Below are positions 44,375-55,349 of a DNA stretch of 64,000 nt, one piece after another (position 1 is the stretch's first letter; the number at the start of each line of letters is the position of its first letter). Under the pieces are notes generated by a model that was not told the DNA's origin, searched no databases, and saw only the letters and a program-made list of their open reading frames with translations. The translations under genes and the position numbers were made by a program. Source of the DNA: Ryuthela nishihirai. Lineage: Eukaryota > Arthropoda > Arachnida > Araneae > Heptathelidae. The stretch is from the NCBI GenBank assembly GCA_038380435.1, contig JAWZYU010000004.1:22790001-22854000 (forward strand), in the 5' to 3' direction.

Positions 44375-45095
44375 TATGTCAAAACACTCTAATACTGTTG
44401 GGATTATTTTAAAATCCTGGAACCTAACATTAACTCTATTATGTTAATTCTTATGGGATAATTGCTTTGGTATTCACTGATCTGTTGAGTTGCAGTGTTA
44501 AAGAACACAACTCCAACAAATAATGACAAATGACTATATAATGTCATATTCATTAGTAATTTTCATGCACATGCATAATCTTCGTGCAATCATAGGTTAT
44601 GGAAGTTCAACTTAATTGAAATTTAGTATCCTAAAGTTGCCTGTCCTTAATAACTACAACATTTAGTTAATGCATCCCAATTGTAATATTTTGTTTTGTC
44701 CATGTTTGTCATTGTTCACCTACATTGTCTACTCCTTTTCCTTAAGCTTCAATCACATTGTTCATAAGTCTATTCCCTAATCTAAGTAAATTGGTAATCT
44801 GCCTCAGAGATTTTGAATTTTATTCATTGCTTGATCTTACTTGTATAACCCTTCAAGTCCATATGACAAACCCAACAGAACCATCCATCATACCACATAA
44901 TGCCATTTTACATTACTTAGTATAACCACAGAAGAAATAATCAACAACTATCATACTAACTGTTCATCTTTAGGGTATTTTGATTCAGGGTGTTTAATAC
45001 CAATATGCCAGTTCAAAAATTTTTTTTAATTTATTGCATTAATTAAATTTATTTATTTATTTACCAGTATTAGAATAAAAACAATTTTTAATAAC
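44375..45095. other. Intron sequence, no feature recognised
   Basis: AT-rich intron flanking the 45102 exon. A block near 44570-44810 (AATCATAGGTTATGGAAGTTC, CTTCAATCACATTGTTCATAAG) faintly resembles the 3' end of the LINE in reverse, too diverged to call. Confidence 0.45.
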
Positions 45096-45101
45096 ACATA
45101 C

Positions 45102-45369
45102 CTCCTGTACCATCAGTCACTTGCTTTAATACATTTTCATATTCTTGAATGGCTTTGTTAAAATACATACATCCTAAATTAGGTTTGCCCATGTAGAAAC
45201 TAATACAGCCAAGATTATTATAATATACAGCAGGGATACAATCTCCCATTTCAAAGAAATGTTGAGTCATGTTTTCTGGCACTACAGAAGAACTGAGAAC
45301 TTTCATGGCTTTCCGATAGTTTCCACGCTGATATTCAAGCTGACTTTTTAGGTAAAATACTGGAATATT
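45102..45369 (-). CDS. CNOT10: CNOT10 exon (third visible)
   Basis: A 268-bp minus-strand exon has a TTTGTATACAG acceptor and a GTATGT donor. It starts in phase 0 and ends one base into a Gly codon. It encodes NIPVFYLKSQLEYQRGNYRK near its start, then AVYYNNLGCISFYMGKPNLG and FNKAIQEYENV. The pattern FEY.RGNYRKA...NNLGCIHF...NLG..YF.KAL.E is characteristic of CNOT10 and comprises tandem TPR hairpins used for scaffold packing. The single-base phase is completed by the GT at the start of the exon at 27949, 17 kb away. No frame damage is visible, so this is a live exon and not a pseudogene. Confidence 0.93.
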
Positions 45370-46059
45370 CTGTATACAAAGAGAAGAAATTACTAAAATT
45401 AAAAATAAGTACTGTAATTACATTAAAACTCTCTGAATGCAGATGTTAGAAGCATTCAAATTCTAATGCCAAGGTTTAAATACCTTTGTAACACTGGTAT
45501 TCAAAGAGTTATTCAAGTAACTATCATATACACACAGAGAAAATGGTGACATGTAGGACAAAGGGTCAACTTATTTGTGAACAGTGCTTTCATTCTGGTA
45601 CAAAAAAAAAAGCATCATCTCTGTACATGACACCCTTCAGCAGCAAGACGCTTTCTGTTTACATTTAACTCTGGGTAGAATTTAAGTACAATGACAATTC
45701 CCAATGTTCCACTATTCAAGTTAGTACTACACCTTATGGGTGCCATCAAAATCACCATTCATGTGCCAGGAAGACCTAAAAATTAAATTAGAGACAGGGC
45801 CTGTCATGTGAGCTTAACTATTAACTGAAGAAATCAGTTTCAGTCTGGTCATTCAGCAATGGAACTTAGTGAGACCTTTTTTTTAATTTGTGCATTACCT
45901 ACAAAATAAAGTCAAAATGTGTCATTTGTAACAATTTCTTTCTAATAAATATGTCAAATTTTGAGAGTGAGCTATAAAAATTTAGATAAATTTTGAATTT
46001 TGAAATGCCAAAACTAAGTATAAATATACATGAAATAAATTTCATTACTTAAAAGGATG
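45370..46059. other. Intron sequence, no feature recognised
   Basis: Intron upstream, in gene sense, of exon 45102-45369. AT-rich, with no recognised element. Confidence 0.5.
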
Positions 46060-46490
46060 GAAAGGAAAGCATTCATGAAGGATAGTCTGCTGAGTTCCAT
46101 TGTGGGCCAGGCCCAAACCGGCTGTCAAGCCCAAACCGGTATCAGACCTGACAACCAAAGGGAGGGAGAAGCATGTTAGTTGACCATGTGAGTCCTGACA
46201 ACCTCCAGACTTCCTCGAGCATCCAACAACCTAGGAGTAGGAAAAGAACCATGGAGAGAAAAGTCAGTCAAGGCATCCCCAACTCCCACCATCCAACCAT
46301 CACTAAGAAGCTGGCCAGAGAGAAGCACATCAGTGAAGGCCAGACTCCTCTGAGCGCTGCCTGAGAGCACATTCCATGGTAAGTGAAAGGCAAGTTCAAA
46401 ATGAAAACACCTGTGGGAAAAACAAAGAAGTTCAGTCCCAGGGAAACGCAGTCAAAAAATGTGAAGGCTGGGTTCAAAAATATCAAGTAT
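46060..46490. other. GC-richer unassigned island
   Basis: A block with higher GC and few A/T runs, including a direct repeat GCCCAAACCGG (46110 and 46130). Its frames on both strands (63 and 64 residues) show no family that I know. It could be the 5' region of a LINE or another retroelement. Confidence 0.4.
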
Positions 46491-46631
46491 ATAATTGTAT
46501 GTTATTTAATGTGATTGTCAAAGTTAACAACCAGAAGTTTCTTATTGAGGTACTCTAGGGAGTGGCTATATAAACAAGTAAGCATGCTTTTCTACAGTTA
46601 ATTTTTTAAGAAAATTATCTAGTTACCAAAT

Positions 46632-47016
46632 AGGGGGCGGGGGTGGCTCAGTCAGTAGCGTGCCAGGCTCGTAATCTGTAGTTCCCAGGTTCGAGTCCCA
46701 GCTTGGTCAGCGTTGAGATTTATCTCCGCAAAATTCCCCGCCCTGCCCACGGTCAGTAGGGGACACCGATGGGCTTGGAAAGGCCATCGTCCGTCAGATG
46801 GGACGTTAAGCCGTGGCCCCGTGTGTGGGAGAGCCATACCCTGTGCACGTTAAAGAACATGCTGGATGGCCTTGACGGGAGGCTACCATCTGTCTCCCAA
46901 CAGCTATTCCAGTGGGTCCCCTCCCCCAACCTTCTCTGAGCCTTCGGGGTCCATGTGACCTGGCCATTTAGCCCATGGTGTGCAAAAAAGTGCCGCTCAG
47001 AGGTAAAACAACCCAA
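46632..47016 (+). mobile_element. SINE-A, full length, 12-bp target duplication
   Basis: A complete SINE-A flanked by AGTTACCAAATA. The A-box (GTGGCTCAGTCAGTAGCGTG) and B-box (GGTTCGAGTCCC) are well kept. The 3' end is GCCGCTCAGAGGTAAAACAA followed by CCC. It is a good consensus copy for the family. Confidence 0.94.
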
Positions 47017-47054
47017 AGTTACCAAATATATATTAATTATACCTGTATCATGAT

Positions 47055-47081
47055 TTAGGTTGTTTTACCTCAGAGTGACAC
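47055..47081 (-). mobile_element. SINE-A 3' end cut by LTR
   Basis: TTAGGTTGTTTTACCTCAGA is the reverse-strand 3' end of SINE-A. The rest is displaced by the LTR beginning at 47082. Confidence 0.6.
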
Positions 47082-47627
47082 TGTGATAGTCCACCCATTC
47101 ACTTTTACTTTTCCTTAACCAGTGTTACTTTATTTACATCATATTTATCATTTTGGGTATTATTTCAGTTGGATTTAATCACATTTCTTTCTTCCGATCT
47201 GCTAAAGGAGTTGCACATGCGCAACTCCGACTTTTGATTGACAGCCGCTATAATACACCCATTTAGGACAAGCCTCCTCTTGCATCATAGCTAGCACGAG
47301 AGCGTGATCATCAGACTATGCAAATGTTTTTCCCAGCATGCAACACACAAGTCAGTTGTATTCTGCATATGTACTTTATGTAGTGATGTTACATCACGGA
47401 GTCAGTAGATGTCAGTAGTAATGTAGAAATGAGAGTAGATGGAGTCAGACTATTTTTGCATTCATCAGTTTATATCGTGAGTCTTGAATTTTTTGGAAAT
47501 AAACTTTGTGATATGAATATTTTGACTTTGCTATTTTTTCTCTTAGGCAATGATAACTGATTTTTGATTAAGATATAATTTTAAAAAACCAATCCTCATT
47601 TAACTTTATTTGACAAAAGAAAACTGG
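47082..47627 (+). mobile_element. 5' LTR of a Ty3/gypsy element
   Basis: An LTR of the same family as 38966-39713: TGTGATAGTCCACCC start, 22-bp palindrome at 47207-47228, GGAAATAAA near 47490, TTTTTTCTCTTAGGCAATG block. It is truncated at about 47627, where it joins RT coding sequence directly, so the primer site, gag and protease are deleted. Confidence 0.8.
47207..47228. promoter_or_regulatory. NRF1-like palindrome in LTR
   Basis: The third instance of the 22-bp LTR palindrome, with core GCACATGCGC. One half-site is intact (ATGCGCAACTCC). Confidence 0.5.
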
Positions 47628-48890
47628 CGATATGAGATTATGTGTGGATGATCAAAAAAAATATGATAAATACTGTCAGAGTCCCTGATAGATATCCACT
47701 ACCTATTATTCAGAATCTACTGATACAACTGGCTGGCAAGAAATTTATTAGCACACTAGATTTGTCTTTAGTATATTGCTAGGTGTCTGTACATCAACCA
47801 GATCAGCCCAAAACTGCTTTCCTCAAAAATATGGATTATTTTAATTTTGTTGTTTACCATTTGGCTTATCTGAAGCACCAGCCATGTTTCAATGTATTAT
47901 GCCCATGGTTCTGGGCGATTGGAAAGGAAAAATTTGCAAAGTCTACTTAGATGACATAGTTATTTTCTCCACTAATTTTTTTAGGCATCTGTGTGATTTA
48001 GATTTGATATTCTCAAGGTTAAGAGAAGCCAGGTTCACCATAAAATTATCTAAATGCACATTTCTCCGAGAAGACATTCAATACCTCGGTTTTACAGTTA
48101 ATGCAGATGGAGTAAGAACATTACCTAATAAGGTCAAAGCCATAGAACAATTTCCCACACTGCACAATTCAAAGCAACTTAGCAGATTTCTAAGAATGTG
48201 TGGCTGGTACTGACAATTTGTACCAAGTTTGCAAATTTGGACAAACCTTTATGTGAATTATGCTGAAAGCAAAAACAGTTTCATTGGACACCTTGCGATA
48301 CAGCATTCCAGACATTAAAAGATGCACTGTGTCATGCTTCTGTGTTGGCCTTGCAACAGTCAGGCAAACTTTCAAGCTCTACACTGATGTTTCTGATGTT
48401 GGTCTTGGTGCTATGCTCAGCCAAATGAGAATGACAATTGACAATTGACCAGGATGACAATTGTGAACATGTCATTATGTATGCCAGTTGTAGTTTGAGT
48501 CACACTGAAAGGAATTATACAGCGACTGAAAAAAATGCCTAAGTGTAATATGGGCTCGAGAAAAATTTAAAGTGCAACTAGACACTTCCGACATTACCAT
48601 TTTTACCGAACATGCTGCTTTACAATGGTTGCAGACATCCACCAATTTAACAAGTCATCTAATGCACTGGACATTGCACCTTCAAGAATTCAATTTCAAG
48701 GTTGAACACCGAAGGGAAGTGCACATCAGCTACCAGATGCATTGTCTTGTGCTCCTGTGTGGCCAGCAGAAGTTAAGCCGGAGCTGGAGGATAAAGCCTT
48801 TTGCTCCCTCGCTCACCATAATAGTTCCTGTAGAATACAAGAAACACTTAAAGAACAACAAAAAGATTTAGAATATGGAAATACATTCCA
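47628..48890 (+). pseudogene. Ty3/gypsy pol (RT, RNase H), broken
   Basis: This is a Ty3/gypsy polyprotein without its N-terminus. From about 47880 one frame reads VYLDDIVIFSTNFFRHLCD (RT catalytic YLDD), KLSKCTFLREDIQYLGFTVN and NSKQLSRFLRMCGWY. RNase H follows in other frames (FKLYTDVSDVGLGAMLSQ, about 48370; FTEHAALQWLQ, about 48600; an LPDALS-like block near 48735). Stops lie at about 47740, 48213, 48420 and 48540. No integrase or 3' LTR follows directly. Confidence 0.85.
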
Positions 48891-48947
48891 TTATTTGAAA
48901 ACTGATGAATTACCTTAGATCCCAGTATAGCTTCGTGTATTGTTGGA

Positions 48948-49190
48948 ATCATCATCATCACCTCAAGCAGCCATGGGCTACAAAGGTCCAACCAGTCCAA
49001 CCAGACTGTGCAATTTAGTTCTCCAAGCATATCTGTCCTGAGCTACATCTGCTGCATCTGGCCACTGCAAACCAATTCTAACAAGGTCCTGTTTGACATT
49101 GTCTCCCACCGCATCCTAGGTCTCCCCCTCTTTCTGAGGCTTTTAGGCACACTCTTCATAACCCTATTCGGCAATCTAAAATTAATAATT
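48948..49190 (-). mobile_element. LINE 3' end fragment
   Basis: The 3' terminal 240 bp of the main LINE in reverse, with the (ATC)n tail at 48948-48960. It lies between the gypsy pol fragment and an LTR 3' part, so it may have inserted in the gypsy element. Confidence 0.82.
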
Positions 49191-49194
49191 ATGA

Positions 49195-49597
49195 CGACTT
49201 ATAAGTAGAGAGGCCGAATTATTTTTACACACAGGCGGCCAACTTTCTAGGTGTGGCCCTGAGAATTGACTGTATGATGATGTTTTAGTTTTATGCATTG
49301 TGTTGGCGAATGATTTTGGAAGCATCTTTTGTAGAAGTTTTTTACTGATGAATCAATAATCTAATAAAGTTATTTAATTTTATGAAATTGCATTTGACTT
49401 TGATTTTTTTTCTCTTGATCAGAGCTTTGTTTTAGTGATATTGATTTAATGATTATTTTTCGACAATCATTAATTTAGCTTTTTCTTGTCTTATGCTCAT
49501 TTAAAAAGGAACTCTCACTTATTTTTTTGACAAAAATTAATTGACTGGCACCTGAAACCAGCTATCAAGCAAATAACATACTTTGGAGAATTACACG
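49195..49597 (+). mobile_element. Ty3/gypsy LTR 3' part, diverged
   Basis: Shares with 39300-39713 the order: AATAAAGTTA (polyadenylation), GACTTTGATTTTTTTTCTCTTG, ATTGACTGGCACCTG (for ATTGCCTGGCGCCCG), AGCTATCAAGC, end GGAGAATTACA. It may be the 3' LTR of the element at 47082, though it is clearly more diverged. Confidence 0.6.
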
Positions 49598-49614
49598 GGG
49601 ATCCTTCACCATGG

Positions 49615-49945
49615 ATAGTACTGTCAGCACATGCACCCATTTACTATGGAACCATAGTCTGTGAGGCTACTAAAATAATGATTTCGTCCATTGCTACCTG
49701 CAACTGAGACACTGGGATCCCACTTCACAACATGTGGAAAGAATTTCCAAATAGCTTTAGCATAACCATGTTGTGTCATTTCACTGAAGATGGAGCACTG
49801 TCCTTACTCTGAAAAGCTTCTGAATTTGTTCCCAAAAAATTTTTAACATGCAAATTGTTTGATGGATAAGCTTTAAAATTTTATTGCTCAATGACAGAGA
49901 AATTTAAGTTATTTCAATTATTTTCTGAGTAAGGTCTTTTATTGT
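49615..49945 (+). mobile_element. Penelope-like 3' part
   Basis: CATTTACTATGGAACCATAG encodes the same YYGT segment as at 37555, followed by the EAI-like block, the TCATTTCACTGAAGATGG block and the 3' tail to about 49945. It is frameshifted. Confidence 0.7.
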
Positions 49946-50006
49946 ATTAAAGTAATAATATACTATATAATTGATATTATAATAATAGTAATTAATCCAC
50001 ACTTAC

Positions 50007-50090
50007 TACTGAACCAGATGACATTAGACTTTTAATTTCTCGCTTACATGCTTTAGGGGTCTTCATCATCAGGTAGCATCTAGCTTTGTA
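50007..50090 (-). CDS. CNOT10: CNOT10 exon (second visible)
   Basis: An 84-bp minus-strand exon lies between a TTTTTTCTAG acceptor and a GTAAGT donor. It is phase 0 at both ends and encodes 28 residues, including YKARCYLMMKTPKACKREIK. The ACKREIKS motif is a well conserved CNOT10 signature in a TPR-like helical hairpin. It splices in frame from the exon ending PRLQQ and into the exon starting NIPVFYLKSQ. The donor matches the consensus exactly. The upstream intron is about 2.2 kb and carries LINE pieces. Confidence 0.9.
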
Positions 50091-50448
50091 CTAGAAAAAA
50101 ATGAAAGCAATGGATAAGTGACAAGCAATATCAAAGAAAATTATAACATGAAATATTTACATAATTAAATCAAAGAGTAAAGACTAGATGTAATGGGGTT
50201 GATTCCTAAGAAATTCATTTAACATTAAAGCATCTTATTACTAAATGGCAATAATTGTATATTAATAATCAAATTACATCTGTATAAGAAATGTAAAAAC
50301 GGGTGCAATCATTATACCTTTACTAGCTTTAAAAAAATTACCTGTTAACAAATTCTATTTAAAAAAAGTCCAATATCAAAAGTATATAAATACACATTTT
50401 TTTTCACTGATACTAACACAAAAGTTGTTTCAACTGTTCATATACACT

Positions 50449-50765
50449 GGTGCTCAAAATTAAAGGATAATTGACAAAAACATAATAGCTGCCAATATAT
50501 GCAAAAGAATGCACTGAAAATGGGTGAATATGGAAAATATGCTTTGCAGAAAACATCTGCATTTACAGTTGCTGCATGTAAGCTGGAATATGCAATTTAG
50601 GAATTCGTTAAAAAGATGCATGAGTGTATTCTTAGCTTTTAGCTGTTCTAGACAACTCTTGCTTTCAGTTCAATGGCGCATCGAGCTGATTACGTCCCGA
50701 AGACATATGGATGATTTTCAGGGCAGAGAGCGATTGGAAGGATGGAAGCAGGTCAGTCCCAGACA
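50449..50765 (+). mobile_element. Tc1-like 5' end fragment
   Basis: Begins with a Tc1-type terminus CACTGGTGCTCAAAATTAAA and encodes, from about 50670, MAHRADYVPKTYG, then a stop, then GQRAIGRMEAGQSQ (a Tc1 helix-turn-helix N-terminus). It is cut by LINE sequence at about 50783. The other terminus is not seen. Confidence 0.6.
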
Positions 50766-50782
50766 GAATTTTCCAGAAAAAT

Positions 50783-51412
50783 CCTCATGTAGCCATGGGC
50801 TATGGAGATCCAATCTATGGTGTAATTTCACCTCCAAACATGTCTGTCCAGAGCTACAGTGTTTGGAGTACTGTAGGCTAATTCTAGCAAGTTCTTTTTT
50901 GACATTGCCTCCCAATTCATCCTATCATCATCATCCTCAAGCAGCCATGGGCAACCGAGGTCCAACCAGATTGCATAATTTAGTTCTCCAAGCATATCTG
51001 TCCTGAGTTATATCTGCTGCATCTGGTCAATGCACACCAATTCTAATGAGGTCCGGTTTGACATTGTCTGCCAACCGCATCCTAGGTCTACATCTCTTTC
51101 TGAGGCATTTAGACACACTGTTCATAACCTTATTCGCTAATCTATAATTATCCATACGGGCAACGTGGCTGAAACCAACGAAGTCTCTCTCTACACAATA
51201 CACTGCTCAGAGGAAGTTGCTGATTCCTTTGCCTAACCTCTTCATTACTTACAAAGTTGAACCACCTAATGCCCAAGATACTGTGTAAGCATCTAGAATC
51301 AAAAGCATTTAGTTTCCTGTTATCTTGTTTACAAAGCATCCCAGTTTCACTACCATAACTAACCCTAGAGAGAACCAAACTATTATACACTCTAATTTTA
51401 GTCCTATGTTTA
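50783..51412 (-). mobile_element. Two tandem LINE 3' ends
   Basis: Reverse LINE 3' terminal sequences occur twice: 50783-50925 and 50926-51412. The second has its own (TCATCA)n tail. The longer part includes NSLVLSRVSYGSETGMLCKQ and GIRWFNFVSNEEVRQRNQQL. Two successive insertions at the same place are likely. Confidence 0.8.
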
Positions 51413-51419
51413 TTTTTAT

Positions 51420-52075
51420 TTTTAAACTATGTTTATTGAGAGAGGGAATGCCAACAATATCAAACAGCTCCCTAATCGCAGCCATGGGGCAAAGACCCAT
51501 TCCCCCACCACTAAAGGCTTAAGCCATCTACACTGGAAGACTTCCTCCAATGTAGAATTTGATGATGCCCATAGAAGCAAGAGTTCAGGTGTCTGTGATG
51601 ACCTCTGCCCAGAATTATCCAACAGCTGATAAAACATATCCTGTGAATCTATTCACTTGGGGCTGTCAACCCACAAGAAAACAGAAAACACACAGTGGGA
51701 GATTTTCCCTCCAAAGAAACACACCAGTACAGTAAATTCAGGATCTATAATCAAGCTCAGAGCCTTATTTCAGTCCAGTAGGTTTATATGGTCAGCAACA
51801 GGACCCTGTGTAGTTGACTACTCCTCAGCAGGGTAGGAAAAAAAAGAAAAGTAACCATAGTTGTCCAGATCAGTAGGCCACACTAATCTGGCAGCCCTCC
51901 CCTTCTGTTCACTTCTGCAAGAGAGTATCTCTTTTGAAAGGTGCTAATGGCTGCACTACAAGAAGATGGGATTGGCAGACATTAGGTGCTCAGCCTGGCC
52001 GGTTCTATGCATCATCACAGGGGATTGGTGCAAGCTCTCCTTCCAGTGACTACCTAGCTACCATTTACAGGCTAT
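51420..52075 (-). mobile_element. LINE 5' UTR joined to a LINE 3' end
   Basis: This is the 5' region of the main LINE in reverse, lying just upstream, in LINE sense, of the 3' end at 50926-51412. Together they form a LINE lacking its whole endonuclease and most of its RT (about 2 kb). It could be an internal deletion derivative or two adjacent insertions. Confidence 0.75.
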
Positions 52076-52249
52076 TCATTCTGTAACATTAAAAATTTGA
52101 TAAAATACTAACATTTCGATAAAATGTTGCTATTGAAATTACTAAAGCCCATTGAATTACTAAAGGTTTAATTATATTTTATTTATTTAATAAGCCAAAC
52201 ATTTTATCTCAAGTACTTACCATTAACTTTAATTCAAATTTTTTTTTAC

Positions 52250-52399
52250 CTGTTGCAGTCTGGGTTTAAATACATCATTTGGGCTATTTTCTTCTTTTGA
52301 ATCTTTTTCTTTGTCTCCTGACTTCTCATTGTTATTTGTTTTACTACCTGAAAACAACATTGCCTCAATATAGGCAATTACACAATGGGCTTTTTCTGG
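52250..52399 (-). CDS. CNOT10: CNOT10 exon (first visible, internal)
   Basis: This is an internal coding exon of a CCR4-NOT complex subunit 10 homologue. On the minus strand an AG acceptor precedes CCAGAAAAAGCC and the exon ends CAACAG before GTAAAA. It is 150 bp, starts and ends in phase 0, and encodes 50 residues beginning PEKAHCVIAYIEAML and ending PRLQQ. This corresponds to the CNOT10 segment of helical repeats followed by a low-complexity Asn/Lys/Glu-rich stretch; here that stretch is NNNEKSGDKEKDSKEE. CNOT10 acts with CNOT11 and the N-terminal part of CNOT1 in the cytoplasmic deadenylase scaffold. Upstream exons for the N-terminus were not found in the remaining 11.6 kb of the window. 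The identification rests on my recall of the family plus phase agreement with the next exon. Confidence 0.85.
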
Positions 52400-52779
52400 C
52401 TAATAATAATAAAAAAAAAGCATGTATTATACATACATTTTTCCAAAGGCTTAAAAAATGCATTAAATCAGCATCTCAAGCAAAATATTAGGCCAAAATT
52501 ATCAGTTAGCCAATAAGAAAAACATATTGATATTTTCATTTAAATGGATTAAAATAAAAGTGAAAAATGAAGACTTAGTATTCTATGCTTCAAGTAGTCT
52601 TAACATTATGGTCTTGCAGGCCATAACTATGATCACAATCACTGTCACAAATAAATATAATTATAAAAAAAATATGTAACAGTAGAGAAACACTTTTATT
52701 CAATTATGGATATATACCAGTACAAATAAAGAAAAAATGCCAGACAATTTTTTAACTATCTACCCAAAAATACATACAT
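52400..52779. other. Intron sequence, no feature recognised
   Basis: Upstream, in gene sense, of exon 52250-52399. AT-rich, with no recognised exon or repeat. Confidence 0.5.
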
Positions 52780-52820
52780 AATCAAGTAGCCATTGGCAAT
52801 ATGAGTCCAACTAGATTGTA

Positions 52821-53190
52821 TTGGATTATTTTATCTCTGAGTGGCACTTTTTTGCACATAAGCTATATTGCCAGGTCACAAGGACTGAGAAGGTTGGGGA
52901 AAGGAGACCAACTGGACAGCTGTCAACAGACAGACGGTAGCCTCCCAATAAGGAGATCCCGTGTGTTCTTTAATGTGCATAGGGTATGGCTCTCTTGCAC
53001 ATGGGGCTGTGGCTTTACCTATCATCTGACACACAGCAGCATTTCCAAGCCATCTGTGTATCACCTACTGACCAAGGGCTGGTGAGGGTTTTGCAAAGAT
53101 AAATCTCAATACTGGCATAGGTGGGACTTGAACCTAGAAAGAGCAGATTACAAGCCTGGTACGCTATCGACTGAACGTATCCACCCCACA
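52821..53190 (-). mobile_element. SINE-A in the LINE 3' end
   Basis: A reverse SINE-A flanked by the LINE segments CCAACTAGATTGT and CAACCAAATTGT, which is a target duplication of about 12 bp with changes. The head complement is near 53130-53185. Confidence 0.8.
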
Positions 53191-54479
53191 ACCAAATTGT
53201 GCAATTTTGTTCTCCAAATGCCTCTCGTGAGCTAGAAAGGTCCTGTTTGACACTATCTACCCATTGCATACTAGTGTGGCCCCCTTTTCCTCAGGCCTTT
53301 AAGCACACTTTTCATATCCCTATTTGCCATAGTTATGCATATGGCCAACATGGCCAACCTAACAGTCTTTATCTGCATAATATGCTCTCTCTGCAATATG
53401 CTACTCAGAAGAGACTGCAAACTCCTTCTTCTACCCTCATCATTATTTACAAAGCCAAACAAGTTTACAACATCAAAAACATCAAGTTTTCTGCTATCCA
53501 TCTTACAAAGGATCCATGTTACATTACCATAACTAGCCCTAGAAAGAACCAAACTATTATACAGCCTAATTTTAGTCTTTAGGTGTATATGTCAATTTTT
53601 CTACACTCTCCAAAGATTCTTAAAGGTCCTAGCAGCAATCACCATTCATCTGTTTATATCATGCCACACATCACCAACCAGTATCTGTTACATAACTCCC
53701 AACATAATTAAACTGAGTTGCTCAAGAGTGAACCATTCAAAGCAACATCTGCCCGACCTATTTTCATAACTTTAGCTTTCTCTCTATTTATCACCAAACC
53801 TATTCTATTACTAGTCTCATCAACAGCTCTAATAAAAGAATTCATCTCATTAGCATCATTAGCCAAATCATCCACATAACCTAAATCTGAAATTTTCAAA
53901 TCTTTTGACCATTTAAGGACAAAATCTTCCCCATTAAAAGAAATCCACATAGCATAATAATCAAAATAAGAGAAAGGCGATCAACTCTCACACACAACTC
54001 AGTGTTATTATAGAGAGCTTTCATTAGGTTAACTATATTGTCTGGTATGCCATACGATCTCATGATCAACCACAAATTATGACAGTCAACAGAATCAAAA
54101 TCCTTTTCAAAATCTACAAAGCTAGTAACCAAAGGTTTATGAAACTCTAAACATTTCCAAAGAATCTGCCTGTGAAAAAATCTGGTCAATCTATCCACTA
54201 CCATTTCTGAATCCACACATTTCAATCATGCAATTGTCCATCAACCATATTCTTTATTCTATTAAGCACAATCAGCAAAGAACTTTCTCTGGAACAGAAA
54301 GTAGGCTGATACCCTTATTACAATATACACTGAATGGAAAAATTATTATACTCCTTATACTTATACTTATTACTTTACAACGTTTAGCTCATATGATGAT
54401 TTTCAATTATGGATAATGCCCATTTATACGATACCACTTTCGCTCATACGATGGTTTTAAAACATGACGTTGCCATGAA

Positions 54480-55215
54480 TCAACCAAAACTTCTAGAAGT
54501 GGGCCAAATAGAATTAAAGAATTCTGGAAAGGTTTCACAATCTTAGATGGCATCAATAGTATCACAGATGCATAGAATGAAGTAAAAAGAGTCCATACTT
54601 AAAGGTGTATCGAAATAATTGTGTCCCCCAATTTATTGATTATTTTGAAGGATTTGAAAATCCTATTGAAGAAGTTAGTGCAAATATTGTAGACATGGCA
54701 AGACAGTTATAATTAGAAGTGGAGTTTGAAGATGTTACTGACCTGCTTAAATTTCATTCTCAGCCCCTAACTAATGAAGAATAGAAATAGCATAGGAAAG
54801 ATGAATAGGAGTCCCATTCTGAAGATATATTGAGCTCTGTGCCTAAAGAAAATAACTGGCAAAGAACTTTCAGAAGCTTTCATTCATTTAAAAATTGACA
54901 TGTCCATTTTTGAAAAGGTGGATCCCAATTTTGAAAGAAGCTCCAAAGTAAATTCTGGCATTTTAGATCAATATGCCTGTTATAGAGAAATGTACAAAGA
55001 AAAGACGATTTACCATTCAAACTTTGATACACATTCCATAAAAGACTAGCATCCTCTCAAATTCAATCTCAACCTTCAACATCCACTCAAAGCCCTATTC
55101 GATCATTAACTACTACAAGATGTTCTTCCAAATCTTCAGGAAGAAAGCATTTAGCATTTCATGAAGACCTAGATGATCCAGAAGTGTGCCATCCCTTCAT
55201 CAGTAATTTTTCCTT
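54480..55215 (+). pseudogene. Tigger/pogo transposase C-terminus
   Basis: In shifting forward frames it reads NRIKEFWKGFTILDGINSI, ILKDLKILLKKL/ENPIEEVSANIVDMARQ, ITGKELSEAF and KVDPNFERSSKVNSGILDQY (about 54915-54985). The order matches the C-terminal half of Tigger/Jerky DDE transposases (FWK..TI.DAI, LT..EL.EL, ...DPN.ERS). The DDE core is missing. It has multiple stops and lies wholly inside the Tc1 element. Confidence 0.7.
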
Positions 55216-55349
55216 CCTACAATAGTTTTTTGTTTCTTAATTTTACATTCATCAGTCCCTATAAGCAAAAAAACAATAGATTGAGGTTAAGTACATGTTT
55301 ATTTGAATTGTAAATATTTTATTTACATCATTTATGCACATATACGTCG

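Noticed and set aside
46173..46364. Short overlapping frames on both strands in the GC-richer island
   Set aside because: No homology recognised and no splice context; not supported as a gene.
50524..51006. 160-residue open frame
   Set aside because: It runs through a Tc1 5' fragment and two reverse LINE 3' ends, so it is a chance chimera.
53199..53582. 127-residue plus-strand frame
   Set aside because: Antisense shadow of the LINE C-terminal region.
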